64,000 nt of DNA, from contig NZ_PJMW01000001.1 of NCBI RefSeq assembly GCF_002846365.1, positions 1,240,001 to 1,304,000 of the forward strand, written 5' to 3'. Both the position numbers and the translations under genes were made by a program. Positions 26,048 through 35,181 of the stretch are shown piece by piece (positions within the stretch are counted from its first letter, which is position 1; each line of letters begins with the position of its first letter). The stretch is from Nocardia fluminea (lineage in GTDB: Bacteria > Actinomycetota > Actinomycetes > Mycobacteriales > Mycobacteriaceae). The notes below the pieces were generated by a model, which was given only the letters and a program-made list of their open reading frames with translations, was not told where the DNA came from and ran no database searches.

Positions 26048-26806
26048 ATGCTCGAGATAACCAACCTGACGGTGCGCTTCGGCGGCATCACCGCTTTACA
26101 GGACGTCGGGTTCACGGTCGCTCCCGGCGAAATGGTCGGCCTGATCGGACCCAACGGCGCCGGCAAGACCACCCTGTTCAACTGCATGACCCGGCGCAAC
26201 CGGCTCACCTCGGGCACCATGCGCTACCTCGACACCGATCTGTCCACGGTGCGGCCCGACGCGCTGGCCGCGCTCGGCATCGCCCGCACGTTCCAGAACC
26301 TCGGCCTGTTCCCCTGTCTCTCGGTGCGCGAGAACGTCCTCGTCGGCGCGCACCACCGAGCCTGTGCGGGCTTCGTCTCCGCCGGACTGCGGCTGCCGAA
26401 GGTCCGCAAGGAGGAGAAGCTGCTGCGCGCCGAGACCGACGAACTGCTCGAACGCCTCGATCTGACCGCGGTCGCCGACCACCCGGCCTCGGGCCTGCCC
26501 TTCGGCACGCTCAAACGCATCGAACTCGCCAGAGCGCTCGCGGTGCGGCCACGACTGTTGCTGCTCGACGAACCGGTGAACGGCTTGAGCCACGGCGAAG
26601 TGGACGAATTCGCCGCCCGCCTGCGCAGCCTGCAAGCCGACCTCGCGCTGACCGTGATCGTCGTCGAACACCACATGGGTTTCGTGATGGGCACCTGCGA
26701 TCGGGTGATCTGCCTCGAGTTCGGCCAGGTGATCGCCGAGGGCGAACCCGAAGCGGTGCAACAGGATCCGGCCGTCATCCGCGCCTACCTGGGGGTTTCG
26801 GCATGA
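26048..26806 (+). CDS. ABC transporter ATPase, LivG type (second liv operon)
   Basis: The 252-residue ATPase is the LivG half of a second HAAT-family importer. Walker A GPNGAGKTT is at residues 36-44. Walker B LLLLDEP is intact, and the family C-terminal PEAVQQDPAVIRAYLG is present. The signature segment is LPFGTLKRIELARAL, where the usual LSxGQ is replaced by LPFGT, a common variation in LivG-like proteins with substrates other than leucine. It is the first gene of liv2, and its stop overlaps the next gene by 4 bp. No strong ribosome binding site precedes the ATG at 26048, and the upstream frame is less likely. Confidence 0.9.
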   Translation: MLEITNLTVRFGGITALQDVGFTVAPGEMVGLIGPNGAGKTTLFNCMTRRNRLTSGTMRYLDTDLSTVRPDALAALGIARTFQNLGLFPCLSVRENVLVGAHHRACAGFVSAGLRLPKVRKEEKLLRAETDELLERLDLTAVADHPASGLPFGTLKRIELARALAVRPRLLLLDEPVNGLSHGEVDEFAARLRSLQADLALTVIVVEHHMGFVMGTCDRVICLEFGQVIAEGEPEAVQQDPAVIRAYLGVSA

Positions 26807-27552
26807 GCGAGCACTGGCCGACGGCCGACAACGCATTTCTGACGATCACCGATCTGCATGCCGGATACGGTGCGGCGAAAGTCCTGCACGGCGTCAGCTT
26901 CTCGGTCGAGCAGGGCACCGTGTGCGCGATCCTCGGCCCCAACGGCGCGGGCAAGACCACCCTGCTGCGGGCCCTGTGCGGGATGATCAAGGTTCGCGGC
27001 AGCCTGGTCCTCGACGGTGACGAAGTGTCCGGTCGCGCACCGGAATCGATGGCCCGCCTCGGTGTCGCCCATGTTCCCGAGGGCCGCGGCACCTTCGCCC
27101 CGCTCACCGTCGAAGAGAACCTGCGCCTCGGCGCCTACCCGCGCCGTGACCGCGCCGCCGTCGACACCGACCTGCGCCGCGTCTACGACTACTTCCCGAT
27201 CCTGCGCGACAAACAGCGCGACGCCGCGGGCGGGCTGTCCGGCGGCCAGCAGCAGATGCTCGCCATCGGCCGCGCGCTGATGCTGCGGCCACGCCTGCTG
27301 CTGCTCGACGAGCCCTCGCTCGGCCTCTCGCCCCTGGTCACCCAGGAGTTGTTCGGGATCGTGGCAACCATCAACGAAGAGGAACGCACCACGGTGATCG
27401 TCGTCGAACAGAACGCCCACCTGGCGCTCGGTGTCGCCCAGCAGGCGCACGTCCTGGAAACCGGGCGCATCGTCTTGTCGGGCACCGCCGAGCAGATCAG
27501 GGCCGATGAGCAGGTCACCCGCTCCTACCTGGGAATCCAGGTGAAGCCGTGA
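26803..27552 (+). CDS. ABC transporter ATPase, LivF type (second liv operon)
   Basis: The 249-residue ATPase is the LivF partner. Walker A GPNGAGKTT, signature LSGGQQQM and Walker B LLLLDEP are all intact, and the H-loop is replaced by the LivF-typical EQNA. The start overlaps the livG-type stop by 4 bp, and its own stop overlaps the livH-type start by 4 bp. Unlike in the first liv system, the two ATPases here are separate proteins. Confidence 0.92.
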   Translation: MSEHWPTADNAFLTITDLHAGYGAAKVLHGVSFSVEQGTVCAILGPNGAGKTTLLRALCGMIKVRGSLVLDGDEVSGRAPESMARLGVAHVPEGRGTFAPLTVEENLRLGAYPRRDRAAVDTDLRRVYDYFPILRDKQRDAAGGLSGGQQQMLAIGRALMLRPRLLLLDEPSLGLSPLVTQELFGIVATINEEERTTVIVVEQNAHLALGVAQQAHVLETGRIVLSGTAEQIRADEQVTRSYLGIQVKP

Positions 27553-28427
27553 TCGACTTCCTGCAGCAACTCGTCGAGGGCCTGTCCGCGGGCGCGATCT
27601 ACGCGGGTCTCGCACTGGCACTCGTGCTCATCTACCGATTCACCGGAATCGTCAACTTCGCGCAGGGCGAGCTGGCCATGTTCTCGGCGTTCCTGGCCTG
27701 GCAACTGAGCCAGATCATGCCGTTCTGGGCCGCGCTGATCCTCACCCTCGCCCTCTCCTTCGCCGGCGGCATGCTGATCGAACGGGTGGTGATCCGGCCG
27801 GTCGAGGGCGCACCCGAGATCACCCTGGTGATCGTCACCGTCGGGCTGTTCTTCACCATCCACGCCACCGCGGGCTGGATCTGGTCGTATCAGACCAAGT
27901 CGTTCCCGAATCCCTTCCCGGAGGGCGCTTTGCGTGGTGGCGGCCTGAGTGTGGGCTACGGCAGTCTCGGCATCCTGCTGGTCGTCGGTGTGGTCATGGC
28001 GCTGCTGTATCTGCTGTTCCGCTACACCAGGATCGGGCTCGCGATGCGGGCGGTGGCGTGTAATCCGCAGTCGGCGCGGCTCGTGGGGATCCGGGTGGGC
28101 ACCGTGCTCGCGCTCGGCTGGGGACTGGCCGCGCTGGTCGGGGCGGTGTCCGGAGTGCTGTCGGCGCCGCTGCTGTTCCTCGAACCCAACATGATGGGCG
28201 GGGTCCTCATCTACGCCTTCGCGGCGGCGACCCTGGGCGGGTTCGATTCCCCCGGCGGCGCGGTGGCGGGCGGTCTGATCGTCGGCGTCGCCGAAACCCT
28301 CACCGGCGCTTACGTCGACGCGATCGGCACCGAACTCAAGATCGGTGTGCCGCTGGTGATCATCCTGGGCGTGCTGTTGCTGCGCCCGCAAGGTCTGTTC
28401 GGACACGCGGCGGTGGAAAGAGTATGA
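27549..28427 (+). CDS. Branched-chain amino-acid-type ABC permease, LivH type
   Basis: The 292-residue membrane permease has the LivH signature LSAGAIYAGLALALVLIYRF followed by VNFAQGEL, and the coupling loop AMRAVACNPQSARLVGI. About eight hydrophobic helices are visible, and the C-terminus carries LLLRPQGLFG. It overlaps both neighbours by 4 bp. With the following LivM-type protein it forms the second importer's channel. Confidence 0.92.
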   Translation: MIDFLQQLVEGLSAGAIYAGLALALVLIYRFTGIVNFAQGELAMFSAFLAWQLSQIMPFWAALILTLALSFAGGMLIERVVIRPVEGAPEITLVIVTVGLFFTIHATAGWIWSYQTKSFPNPFPEGALRGGGLSVGYGSLGILLVVGVVMALLYLLFRYTRIGLAMRAVACNPQSARLVGIRVGTVLALGWGLAALVGAVSGVLSAPLLFLEPNMMGGVLIYAFAAATLGGFDSPGGAVAGGLIVGVAETLTGAYVDAIGTELKIGVPLVIILGVLLLRPQGLFGHAAVERV

Positions 28428-29476
28428 GCGAAGTGAACATTGCGGCTACGCCTTCGGCAGAGCCTGTCGCGAAACCGAAACCGAAACCGAAACCACACCG
28501 GCTGACGACGCTGCGTTGGCCGATCGTCGCGACGGCCGGAGTCCTGCTGCTGGCCTGCCTCGCCCCTTTCCAGCTGGTGCCCTTCCACACCTTCCAGTTG
28601 GCCATGGCGATGATCTACGCGGTCACCCTGCTCGGGCTGAACCTGCTGGTCGGTCACACCGGCCAGATCTCGCTCGGCCACGGCGCCTTCTTCGCCGTCG
28701 GCGCCTACACGGCCGCGATCGCGATGGAGCACTGGGACACACCGTATTTCGCGACCATCCCGATCGCCGCGGCGATCACCTTCGTCCTCGGTTTCGCCCT
28801 CGGCGTCCCGGCGCTGCGACTGCGCGGGCTGTACCTGGCGCTGGTCACCCTGGCCATCGCGATCTTCCTGGTCCCCCTGCTCAAGCGGTTCGACAGCCTG
28901 ACCGGCGGCTCGATGGGACTCGTCGTCGACAAGCCGGTACCGCCCGCGTGGACCGGCCTCGCCGAGGACCAGTGGCTGTACTTCCTGGCGCTCGCCACCA
29001 CCGTGCTCAGCTTCGTGCTGGTCGCCGGGATGCTGCGCTCGCGAGTCGGCCGCGCGCTGCACGCGATGCGCGACAACGAGATCGCCGCCGAGGTGCTCGG
29101 GGTGAACCTGGCGCACTACAAGACGCTCGCCTTCGCCTGGAGCGCGCTGCTGGCCGGCGTCGCGGGGTGTGTCTACACCTGGGTGATCGCGTTCGTCTCG
29201 CCCGACTCCTTCGCGCTGACGCTGTCGATCACCCTGCTAGCGGGGCTGGTCGTCGGCGGGCTCGGCACCACCTGGGGCCCGCTGCTGGGCGGACTGTTCG
29301 TGATGTTCGTGCCCAGCTTCGCCCAGGACGTCAACCAAGCCGCACCCGGCGTCATCTTCGGACTGCTGATCATCGCGGTCATGTACCTCGCGCCGAAGGG
29401 TTTGGCCGGCCTGGCCACCCAGTGGACGCAATGGCTCGGACGTCGTGTCCGGAAAGGGAAAACTCATGCGCACTAG
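28424..29476 (+). CDS. Branched-chain amino-acid-type ABC permease, LivM type
   Basis: The 350-residue permease pairs with the LivH-type gene before it. The N-terminus has a short repeated Lys-Pro run (PKPKPKPK) in the cytoplasm, followed by about nine helices with LGLNLLVGHTGQISLGHGAFF and the coupling loop ALHAMRDNEIAAEVLGV. Its end overlaps the start of the binding-protein gene by 11 bp, so all five liv2 genes form one coupled operon. Confidence 0.92.
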   Translation: MSEVNIAATPSAEPVAKPKPKPKPHRLTTLRWPIVATAGVLLLACLAPFQLVPFHTFQLAMAMIYAVTLLGLNLLVGHTGQISLGHGAFFAVGAYTAAIAMEHWDTPYFATIPIAAAITFVLGFALGVPALRLRGLYLALVTLAIAIFLVPLLKRFDSLTGGSMGLVVDKPVPPAWTGLAEDQWLYFLALATTVLSFVLVAGMLRSRVGRALHAMRDNEIAAEVLGVNLAHYKTLAFAWSALLAGVAGCVYTWVIAFVSPDSFALTLSITLLAGLVVGGLGTTWGPLLGGLFVMFVPSFAQDVNQAAPGVIFGLLIIAVMYLAPKGLAGLATQWTQWLGRRVRKGKTHAH

Positions 29477-30722
29477 GGCAATCCGCTCCATCGGTGTGAC
29501 GGCCGCGCTTCTCGCGACCCTCACCGCGTGTGGTGGTCGTGGCGAGGAGACCGGCTCCGTCGGTCAAGGCGACTGCCAGGGTCAGCAGACCACCGGTATC
29601 ACCGACAGCACCATCAAACTCGGCGGGGCCTACCCGCTGTCGGGACCGGCCTCGGCTTACAGCGAGGTACCCAAGGGCATCAGGGCCTACTTCGATTACA
29701 TCAACGCCGAGCAGGGCGGCATCGACGGACGCAAGGTCGAGTACATCGTCCGCGACGACGGCTACCAGCCGCCGAAGACGGTCGAGGAGACCCGTCGCCT
29801 GGTCGAACAGGACCAAGTGTTCGCGGTCTTCCAAACTCTGGGCACGGCAACCTCTTCGGCCGTCACCGACTACCTCAACCAGCGCAAGGTGCCCCAGGTC
29901 TTCGTCGCCACCGGGGCGAACAAATTCGGTGCGGGCACCGAGCACCCGTGGACCATCGGCTGGCAGCCCAGCTACCGCACCGAGGGTCTGGCCTACGCGC
30001 AGTACGTGAAGGCACAACGGCCGAACGCCACCGTGGCGGTGCTCTACCAGAACGACGACTTCGGCAAGGACCTGCTCGCGGCGTTCACCGAGGGCGTCGC
30101 GGGCAGCGGGGTGAAGGTGATCGCCGAGCAGAGCTTCGAGGTCACCGACCCCACCGTCGACGCCCAGGTGCGCAACCTGGCCAACTCCAAAGCCGATGTG
30201 CTGCTGAACTTCTCGACGCCGAAGTTCGCCTCGCAGGCACTGGCCGCCGATGTGCGCAACGCCGACTGGAATCCGTTGCACGTGCTCGCCGTGGTCTCCA
30301 ACACCATGGCCACGCTGCGCCCGGTGGGGTTGCCCAACGTCCAGGGCACCGTGACCGCGGCGTTCCTCAAGGACGCCGCCGACCCGCGCTGGGCCGCCGA
30401 CGCGGGCATGCAGACCTACCGGTCCAAGCTGACCCAGTACGCCCCCGGCGCCGATCCCGAGAACCAGCACACGATGGCCGGATGGACGATGGCCGAGAGC
30501 TTCCGCAAGACCATGGAAGCGGCGAAGTGCCCGACCCGCGAGGGCCTGCGCGACGCGATGCGCTCACTCGACAACGTCTCCGCCGACCTGATGCTGCCCG
30601 GCATCGCCATGAAAACCGGCGCGGGCGACGGCTATCCGCTCGAGGCGGTCGGCATCCAGACCTTCGTCGGCGAGCACTGGTCGCTCACCGACGGCGGCCT
30701 GATCGACACCGCGGGCAAGTAG
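29466..30722 (+). CDS. ABC transporter substrate-binding lipoprotein (second liv operon)
   Basis: The 418-residue receptor has a signal peptide with the lipobox TLTAC and a type-I binding-protein fold (IKLGGAYPLSGPASAYSEVPKG, then a long C-terminal lobe). The start is the ATG at 29466 with GGAAAGGG upstream. It shares only the general fold with the LivK protein of the first operon and is likely to bind a different ligand. Close relatives of this type in actinobacteria are annotated for branched-chain, aromatic or aliphatic acids. The neighbouring acyl-CoA dehydrogenase suggests a carboxylic acid or its CoA-activatable precursor, but that is inference. Confidence 0.9.
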   Translation: MRTRAIRSIGVTAALLATLTACGGRGEETGSVGQGDCQGQQTTGITDSTIKLGGAYPLSGPASAYSEVPKGIRAYFDYINAEQGGIDGRKVEYIVRDDGYQPPKTVEETRRLVEQDQVFAVFQTLGTATSSAVTDYLNQRKVPQVFVATGANKFGAGTEHPWTIGWQPSYRTEGLAYAQYVKAQRPNATVAVLYQNDDFGKDLLAAFTEGVAGSGVKVIAEQSFEVTDPTVDAQVRNLANSKADVLLNFSTPKFASQALAADVRNADWNPLHVLAVVSNTMATLRPVGLPNVQGTVTAAFLKDAADPRWAADAGMQTYRSKLTQYAPGADPENQHTMAGWTMAESFRKTMEAAKCPTREGLRDAMRSLDNVSADLMLPGIAMKTGAGDGYPLEAVGIQTFVGEHWSLTDGGLIDTAGK

Positions 30723-30801
30723 CCGCTCCCGCCCCCCTCGTCGCGCAGCGCATCCCAGCGTGCGCGGCTCGTCCGAAGTACCCGATCGATGAGGATTATT
30801 G

Positions 30802-31548
30802 ATGAAGATGTCAACCACTCTGGCCACGGCGGCGATGACCGCGCTGGCCCTGTGTGTCGGTACCGGAACCGGCAACGCCGATCCCGCACCGCAGACCGAG
30901 GTGCGCTACGAGGTGAGCAGGCAGGGTGACTCCGCGGTGCTGTCCACCGACGGCAAACTCCAGGTCGTCGACGGCCAGCTGGTGCTCACCACCGGCGCCG
31001 ACACCCCCGTCGCCGCCCTGCCGCTCACCTACCGCATGGACGACAAGGTGTTCCCGATCGCCGCCACCATCGACGGCGGCACCGCGACCCTGACCCCGTC
31101 CAAGGAGGGCGGCGCCCCGGTGGCCCCGGCGACGAACCTGATCACCCAGGACGTGGCCGCGCAGCAGATCGCCGAGTCGTTCACCCCGCGTGACCAGGCC
31201 GCGCTCGGCGTGCTCAGCCAGCGCCTCGGCGTCGGTGGCGCCGTGGCCGCCATCGTCGGCGCGGTGGTCGGCGGCGGCATCGGTTGCCTGGTCGGCGGCG
31301 CCGCGGGCGCGACCATCGCCAGCCCGGTGATCGTGCTGCTGGTGCCGTGGGTCGGCGCCACCGTGGCCGGCTGCGTGCTCGGCGCGGCCACCCTCGGTGC
31401 TGTCGGCACGATGATCGGCCTGGTCACCGTCGGCGGTCCGCTGGCGCTGTTCTCGGCCTACCAGTACTTCTCGACCATTCTCGCGCCGTGTCCGGCCGAG
31501 CTCGGCGCCTACTGCAAGGACCCCGCGGTCCCCACACCGCCGAAGTAG
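30802..31548 (+). CDS. Secreted protein with glycine-zipper-like hydrophobic C-terminal part, function unknown
   Basis: I do not recognise this 248-residue protein with certainty. A signal peptide covers residues 1-26 (cleavage probably after NA). Residues 27-130 are polar and beta-rich, with Thr/Val strands. Residues 143-218 are an uninterrupted Gly/Ala/Val-rich hydrophobic region (GAVVGGGIGCLVGG then GATVAGCVLGAATLGA) that looks like a membrane hairpin with glycine-zipper packing. Four Cys are present at 18, 162, 191 and 230, and another at 238. It starts 80 bp after the liv2 binding protein on the same strand, has GAGGAT before its ATG, and ends just before a strong hairpin. It could span the membrane or outer mycolate layer. 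Confidence 0.8.
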   Translation: MKMSTTLATAAMTALALCVGTGTGNADPAPQTEVRYEVSRQGDSAVLSTDGKLQVVDGQLVLTTGADTPVAALPLTYRMDDKVFPIAATIDGGTATLTPSKEGGAPVAPATNLITQDVAAQQIAESFTPRDQAALGVLSQRLGVGGAVAAIVGAVVGGGIGCLVGGAAGATIASPVIVLLVPWVGATVAGCVLGAATLGAVGTMIGLVTVGGPLALFSAYQYFSTILAPCPAELGAYCKDPAVPTPPK

Positions 31549-31564
31549 TACGCACCGCCGTCTC

Positions 31565-31600
31565 GCCGGCCCGCCCGATCACCGCGTCGGGCGGGCCGGC
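31565..31600 (+). terminator. Perfect 14-bp hairpin after the glycine-zipper protein
   Basis: GCCGGCCCGCCCGA (31565-31578) and its exact reverse complement (31587-31600) flank an 8-base loop, 17 bp past the stop. There is no long T-tract after it (TCGTGGCCGTTTCC). It probably terminates most liv2 transcription before the acyl-CoA dehydrogenase, whose start is 34 bp further. Confidence 0.7.
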
Positions 31601-31633
31601 TCGTGGCCGTTTCCGGCCGGTAAGGAATCCCCC

Positions 31634-32791
31634 ATGCGCAGAACCGTTTTCGATGCCGATCACCGCGCCTTCCGCGCGACGATACGTGCGTTCATCGATG
31701 CCGAGGTCGTACCGAGTTTCGGCAAGTGGTACGACGAGGGACTGGTTCCGCGCGAATTCTATTACCGGCTGGGCGAACTCGGAGTTCTCGGCATGGAGGT
31801 GCCCGCCGCGTACGGCGGTTCCGGCCTCGACTCGTTCCGGTACCGGGCGGTGCTCGCCGAGGAGATCGCCCGTGCCGCCGTGTCTTTCGGGGGCTCCAGC
31901 GCTCATCTGTCCCGCTGTCTGCCCCTGATCAACGACCTGGCGACCGACGAACAGCGGCAACGCTGGCTGCCCGGATTCGTCACCGGCGAAACGATGTTCG
32001 CGCTCGCAGTCGCCGAACCGGGCACCGGCACCGAGCCGTCGGGTATGCGCACCACCGCGCCGCTGTCGCTGGACGGCACCGAATACCTGCTCAACGGATC
32101 GAAGACCTACGTCACCGGTGGCGTGCACGCCGACCGCGTCATCGTGTGCGCGCGCACCGCGCCCCCGAGCGCCGGCGATCCGACCTACGGCCTGTCCCTG
32201 CTGGTCGTCGACAGCGCCGCCCCCGGCTACCGCGTGGGGCGCGCCCTCGACACCCTCGGCCGGAAGGTCTCCGATACCGCCGAACTCACCTTCACCGATG
32301 TGCGAGTGCCGGTGACCGATCGGCTCGGTGCCGCGCACCGCGGCGACGACCATCTCGCCGCGCAGCTGCCACGCGAACGGCTCACCATCGCTGTCGGCGC
32401 CCACGCGCAAGCCAGGGCGGCCGTGCGTTTCGCGCACCGATTCACCACCGAGCGCACCGCGTTCACCCACTCGGTGGCGAGCTTCCAGAACACCAAGTTC
32501 GAGCTGGCCGCCTGCCGCGCCGAGGTCGACGCCATCGAGGCGGTGGTCGATCGCGCGCTCGCCGCCCACGACCGCGGCGACCTGACACCCGCCGACGCCG
32601 CCTCGGCGAAGCTCTTCTGTACCGAGTCGGCGGGCCGGGTCATCGACCGCTGCCTCCAATTACACGGTGGGGTCGGCTATCTCGCGGACTCGCCCATCGC
32701 CCGTCTCTACGCCGACCACCGCATCGACCGCATCGTGGGCGGCACCAGCGAAGTCCTGCGCACGATCATCGCCGCGGAGATGGGGTTGTGA
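31634..32791 (+). CDS. Acyl-CoA dehydrogenase family protein
   Basis: The 385-residue FAD enzyme oxidises an acyl-CoA at the alpha-beta bond. It has the family segments AVAEPGTGTEPSG, KTYVTGG, ERTAFTHSVASFQNTKFELA and LQLHGGVGYLAD. The position that holds the catalytic Glu in short- and medium-chain enzymes is Gly369 here (IVGGTSE). Glu248 in LPRERL sits where long-chain acyl-CoA and isovaleryl-CoA dehydrogenases place theirs, so it is probably active with long or branched chains. An AAGGAAT site precedes the ATG. It follows liv2 and the glycine-zipper protein, and is convergent with hisF. Confidence 0.9.
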   Translation: MRRTVFDADHRAFRATIRAFIDAEVVPSFGKWYDEGLVPREFYYRLGELGVLGMEVPAAYGGSGLDSFRYRAVLAEEIARAAVSFGGSSAHLSRCLPLINDLATDEQRQRWLPGFVTGETMFALAVAEPGTGTEPSGMRTTAPLSLDGTEYLLNGSKTYVTGGVHADRVIVCARTAPPSAGDPTYGLSLLVVDSAAPGYRVGRALDTLGRKVSDTAELTFTDVRVPVTDRLGAAHRGDDHLAAQLPRERLTIAVGAHAQARAAVRFAHRFTTERTAFTHSVASFQNTKFELAACRAEVDAIEAVVDRALAAHDRGDLTPADAASAKLFCTESAGRVIDRCLQLHGGVGYLADSPIARLYADHRIDRIVGGTSEVLRTIIAAEMGL

Positions 32792-32798
32792 CGGCGGA

Positions 32799-33614
32799 TC
32801 AGCGAACGGTGATGCCGTCCGCGCGCATCGCGTCCTTCACCTGACCGATGGTGAGGTCGCCGAAGTGGAAGACGCTCGCGGCGAGGACCGCGTCGGCGCC
32901 GGCGTGGACGGCGGGCGGGAAGTGTTCGACCGCGCCCGCGCCGCCGCTGGCGATCACCGGTACGCGCACCGCTGCGCGCACCGCGGCGATCATCGGCAGG
33001 TCGAAACCGGCTTTGGTGCCGTCGGCGTCCATCGAGTTCAGCAGGATCTCGCCCACGCCGAGTTCGGCGCCGCGGATGGCCCACTCGACGGCGTCGATCC
33101 CGGTGCCGCGCTTGCCGCCGTGGGTGGTGACCTCCCAGCCGGACGGGGTGTCGGGCTGCCCGTCGGGCACGGTGCGCGCGTCGACCGAGAGCACGATGCA
33201 CTGGGCGCCGAAGCGTTGCGACATCTCGAACAGCACTTCGGGGCGCGCGATGGCGGCGGTGTTCACCGACACCTTGTCCGCGCCCGCGCGCAGCAGCCGG
33301 TCCACGTCCTCGACCGTGCGCACGCCACCGCCGACGGTGAGCGGGATGAAGATCTGCTCGGCGGTGCGGGTCACCACGTCGAGCATGGTGCCGCGGTCGC
33401 CGGTGGAGGCGGTGACGTCGAGGAAGGTCAGCTCGTCGGCGCCCTGGGCGTCGTAGGTCGCGGCCAGTTCCACCGGATCGCCCGCGTCGCGCAGATTCTG
33501 GAAGTTGACGCCCTTGACCACGCGACCCGCGTCGACGTCCAGGCACGGGATCACGCGCACCGCCAAGGTGCTCGGCGCGGTGGTGCCCGGTCGTTCGTCG
33601 GTGCGCGGTGTCAT
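32799..33614 (-). CDS. hisF: Imidazole glycerol phosphate synthase, cyclase subunit
   Basis: HisF uses ammonia from HisH to make imidazole-glycerol phosphate and AICAR. The 271-residue half-repeat barrel has [15 protein letters not shown] with the catalytic Asp, the second-half DARTVPDG and the phosphate loops. The start is the ATG at 33612-33614, GAGGG upstream. It is the last his gene of this block, and the gene that follows downstream (the acyl-CoA dehydrogenase) is on the other strand. In M. tuberculosis hisI follows at this point; here it does not. Confidence 0.96.
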   Translation of the reverse strand: MTPRTDERPGTTAPSTLAVRVIPCLDVDAGRVVKGVNFQNLRDAGDPVELAATYDAQGADELTFLDVTASTGDRGTMLDVVTRTAEQIFIPLTVGGGVRTVEDVDRLLRAGADKVSVNTAAIARPEVLFEMSQRFGAQCIVLSVDARTVPDGQPDTPSGWEVTTHGGKRGTGIDAVEWAIRGAELGVGEILLNSMDADGTKAGFDLPMIAAVRAAVRVPVIASGGAGAVEHFPPAVHAGADAVLAASVFHFGDLTIGQVKDAMRADGITVR

Positions 33615-33619
33615 GGGGT

Positions 33620-34441
33620 TCACCCTCGTTCTTCTTCGCTGACGGTGCAGATCATTTCCAGCAGTTCTTCGTGCACACCGGGCGCGGCGGCCAGCACCGA
33701 GCCGGAGGTGATCGTCCAGGGCGCGCCCGCGAGGTCGGTGACCACGCCGCCCGCGGCGCGCACCAGCGCGACCCCGGCGGCGTTGTCCCACGGATGGTGC
33801 CCGAACACGACCGCCCCGCCGAGCACCCCTGACGCGGTGAACGCCAGGTCGATGCCGGTCGCGCCGTGCATGCGCACCCGCGAGGACAACCTGCTCAGCG
33901 CACCGAGCAGATCGAAACGGAACTGGCCGGGGATACGACCGGCCGAGTCGAGGTTGAAGGCGCCGAACCCGATCATCGAGTCGGCGAGTTTGCCCGGTGC
34001 CAACGGCGGCAAGGCCACGCCGTCGAGGTACACCGGTCCACCCGCCACGGCGGCGTAGCGGCGGCCGAGCATGGGCAGCCAGGTCAGGCCGATCACCGGC
34101 TCGCCCTCGTGCACCAGCGCCAGCAGCGTGCCCGACATCGGGTGCCCGGAGGAGTAGTTGAAGGTGCCGTCGATCGGGTCGAGCACCCAGGCCGTGCCCG
34201 AGGTGAGCGCGGGCCCGCCGAATTCCTCGCCGTGGACCGCGATGCCGGTCCGTTGCTGGAGCTCGGCGGAAATGGTGCGTTCGAGCTCGAGATCGAGTTC
34301 GGTGGCGAAGTCGTTGCGGCCCTTGGTCACCGCGCTGGGCGCGCCGAGCCCTTCGACGAAACGCGGGACGACGCCGTCCAGGATCTGGGTGGCGACGGTC
34401 AGCAGGTCGGTCAGTTCGGCGGTGCTCGGCGCGGCGGTCAT
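33620..34441 (-). CDS. hisN: Histidinol-phosphatase, inositol-monophosphatase type
   Basis: The 273-residue protein belongs to the Mg-dependent IMPase family, and by position (ImpC/Rv1604, between hisA and hisF) it should be histidinol-phosphate phosphatase of histidine synthesis. The metal motifs are [19 protein letters not shown] and [15 protein letters not shown]. An inositol-phosphatase role is possible because the family shares motifs. It lies 5 bp before hisF and 8 bp after hisA on the same strand. The start is the ATG at 34439-34441. Confidence 0.92.
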   Translation of the reverse strand: MTAAPSTAELTDLLTVATQILDGVVPRFVEGLGAPSAVTKGRNDFATELDLELERTISAELQQRTGIAVHGEEFGGPALTSGTAWVLDPIDGTFNYSSGHPMSGTLLALVHEGEPVIGLTWLPMLGRRYAAVAGGPVYLDGVALPPLAPGKLADSMIGFGAFNLDSAGRIPGQFRFDLLGALSRLSSRVRMHGATGIDLAFTASGVLGGAVVFGHHPWDNAAGVALVRAAGGVVTDLAGAPWTITSGSVLAAAPGVHEELLEMICTVSEEERG

Positions 34442-34449
34442 CAGTCTGG

Positions 34450-35181
34450 TCAGCGCACCGCTGCCAGAGCTTCGGGCAGCGTGAAGCGGCCCGCGTACAA
34501 CGCCTTGCCGATGATCGCGCCCTCCACACCGTCGTCGGCCAGGCCGGCGATGGCGACGAGGTCGTCGAGCACCGAGATACCGCCGGACGCGACCACCGGT
34601 GCCTCGGCGGCGTTGGCGACCTCGCTCAGCAGCTCGAGGTTCGGGCCGGTCAGCGTGCCGTCCTTGGAGACGTCGGTGACGACATAGCGCGCGCAACCGT
34701 CGCGCTCGAGGCGTTCGAGCACCTCCCACAGGTCGCCGCCGTCGGTCACCCAGCCACGGCCGCGCAGGCGCCACTGCCCGTCGATCTGCTTGACGTCGAG
34801 CCCGACCGCGATCCGGTCGCCGTACTCGCCGAGCACCCGTGCGCACCACTGCGGATTCTCGATCGCGGCGGTGCCGATGTTCACCCGCGCGCACCCGGTC
34901 GCCAGCGCCGCCTTCAGCGAATCGTCGTCACGGATTCCACCCGACAGCTCGACCTTGACGTCGAGTTCGCCGACGACCGCGGCGATCAGTTCCCGATTGC
35001 TGCCTTTACCGAACGCCGCGTCCAGATCGACCAGATGCACCCACTCGGCCCCCGCTTGCTGCCATGCCAACGCCGCGTCCCGGGGCGACCCGTAGCTCGT
35101 TTCGCTACCGGCCTCTCCCTGCACAAGGCGCACGGCCTCACCATTGGCGACATCGACAGCGGGCAACAGCACAAGACTCAC
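34450..35181 (-). CDS. priA: Phosphoribosyl isomerase A (HisA/TrpF dual-function type)
   Basis: HisA isomerises the ProFAR intermediate in histidine synthesis. In actinobacteria without trpF, the same enzyme (PriA) also isomerises phosphoribosyl anthranilate for tryptophan. The 243-residue half-barrel shows [15 protein letters not shown] with the catalytic Asp, [11 protein letters not shown], and the second Asp in VVTDVSKDG. The start is the GTG at 35179-35181. The trp cluster of this window has no trpF, which agrees with a dual role. It is upstream of hisN and separated from hisH by an insertion. Confidence 0.93.
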   Translation of the reverse strand: MSLVLLPAVDVANGEAVRLVQGEAGSETSYGSPRDAALAWQQAGAEWVHLVDLDAAFGKGSNRELIAAVVGELDVKVELSGGIRDDDSLKAALATGCARVNIGTAAIENPQWCARVLGEYGDRIAVGLDVKQIDGQWRLRGRGWVTDGGDLWEVLERLERDGCARYVVTDVSKDGTLTGPNLELLSEVANAAEAPVVASGGISVLDDLVAIAGLADDGVEGAIIGKALYAGRFTLPEALAAVR

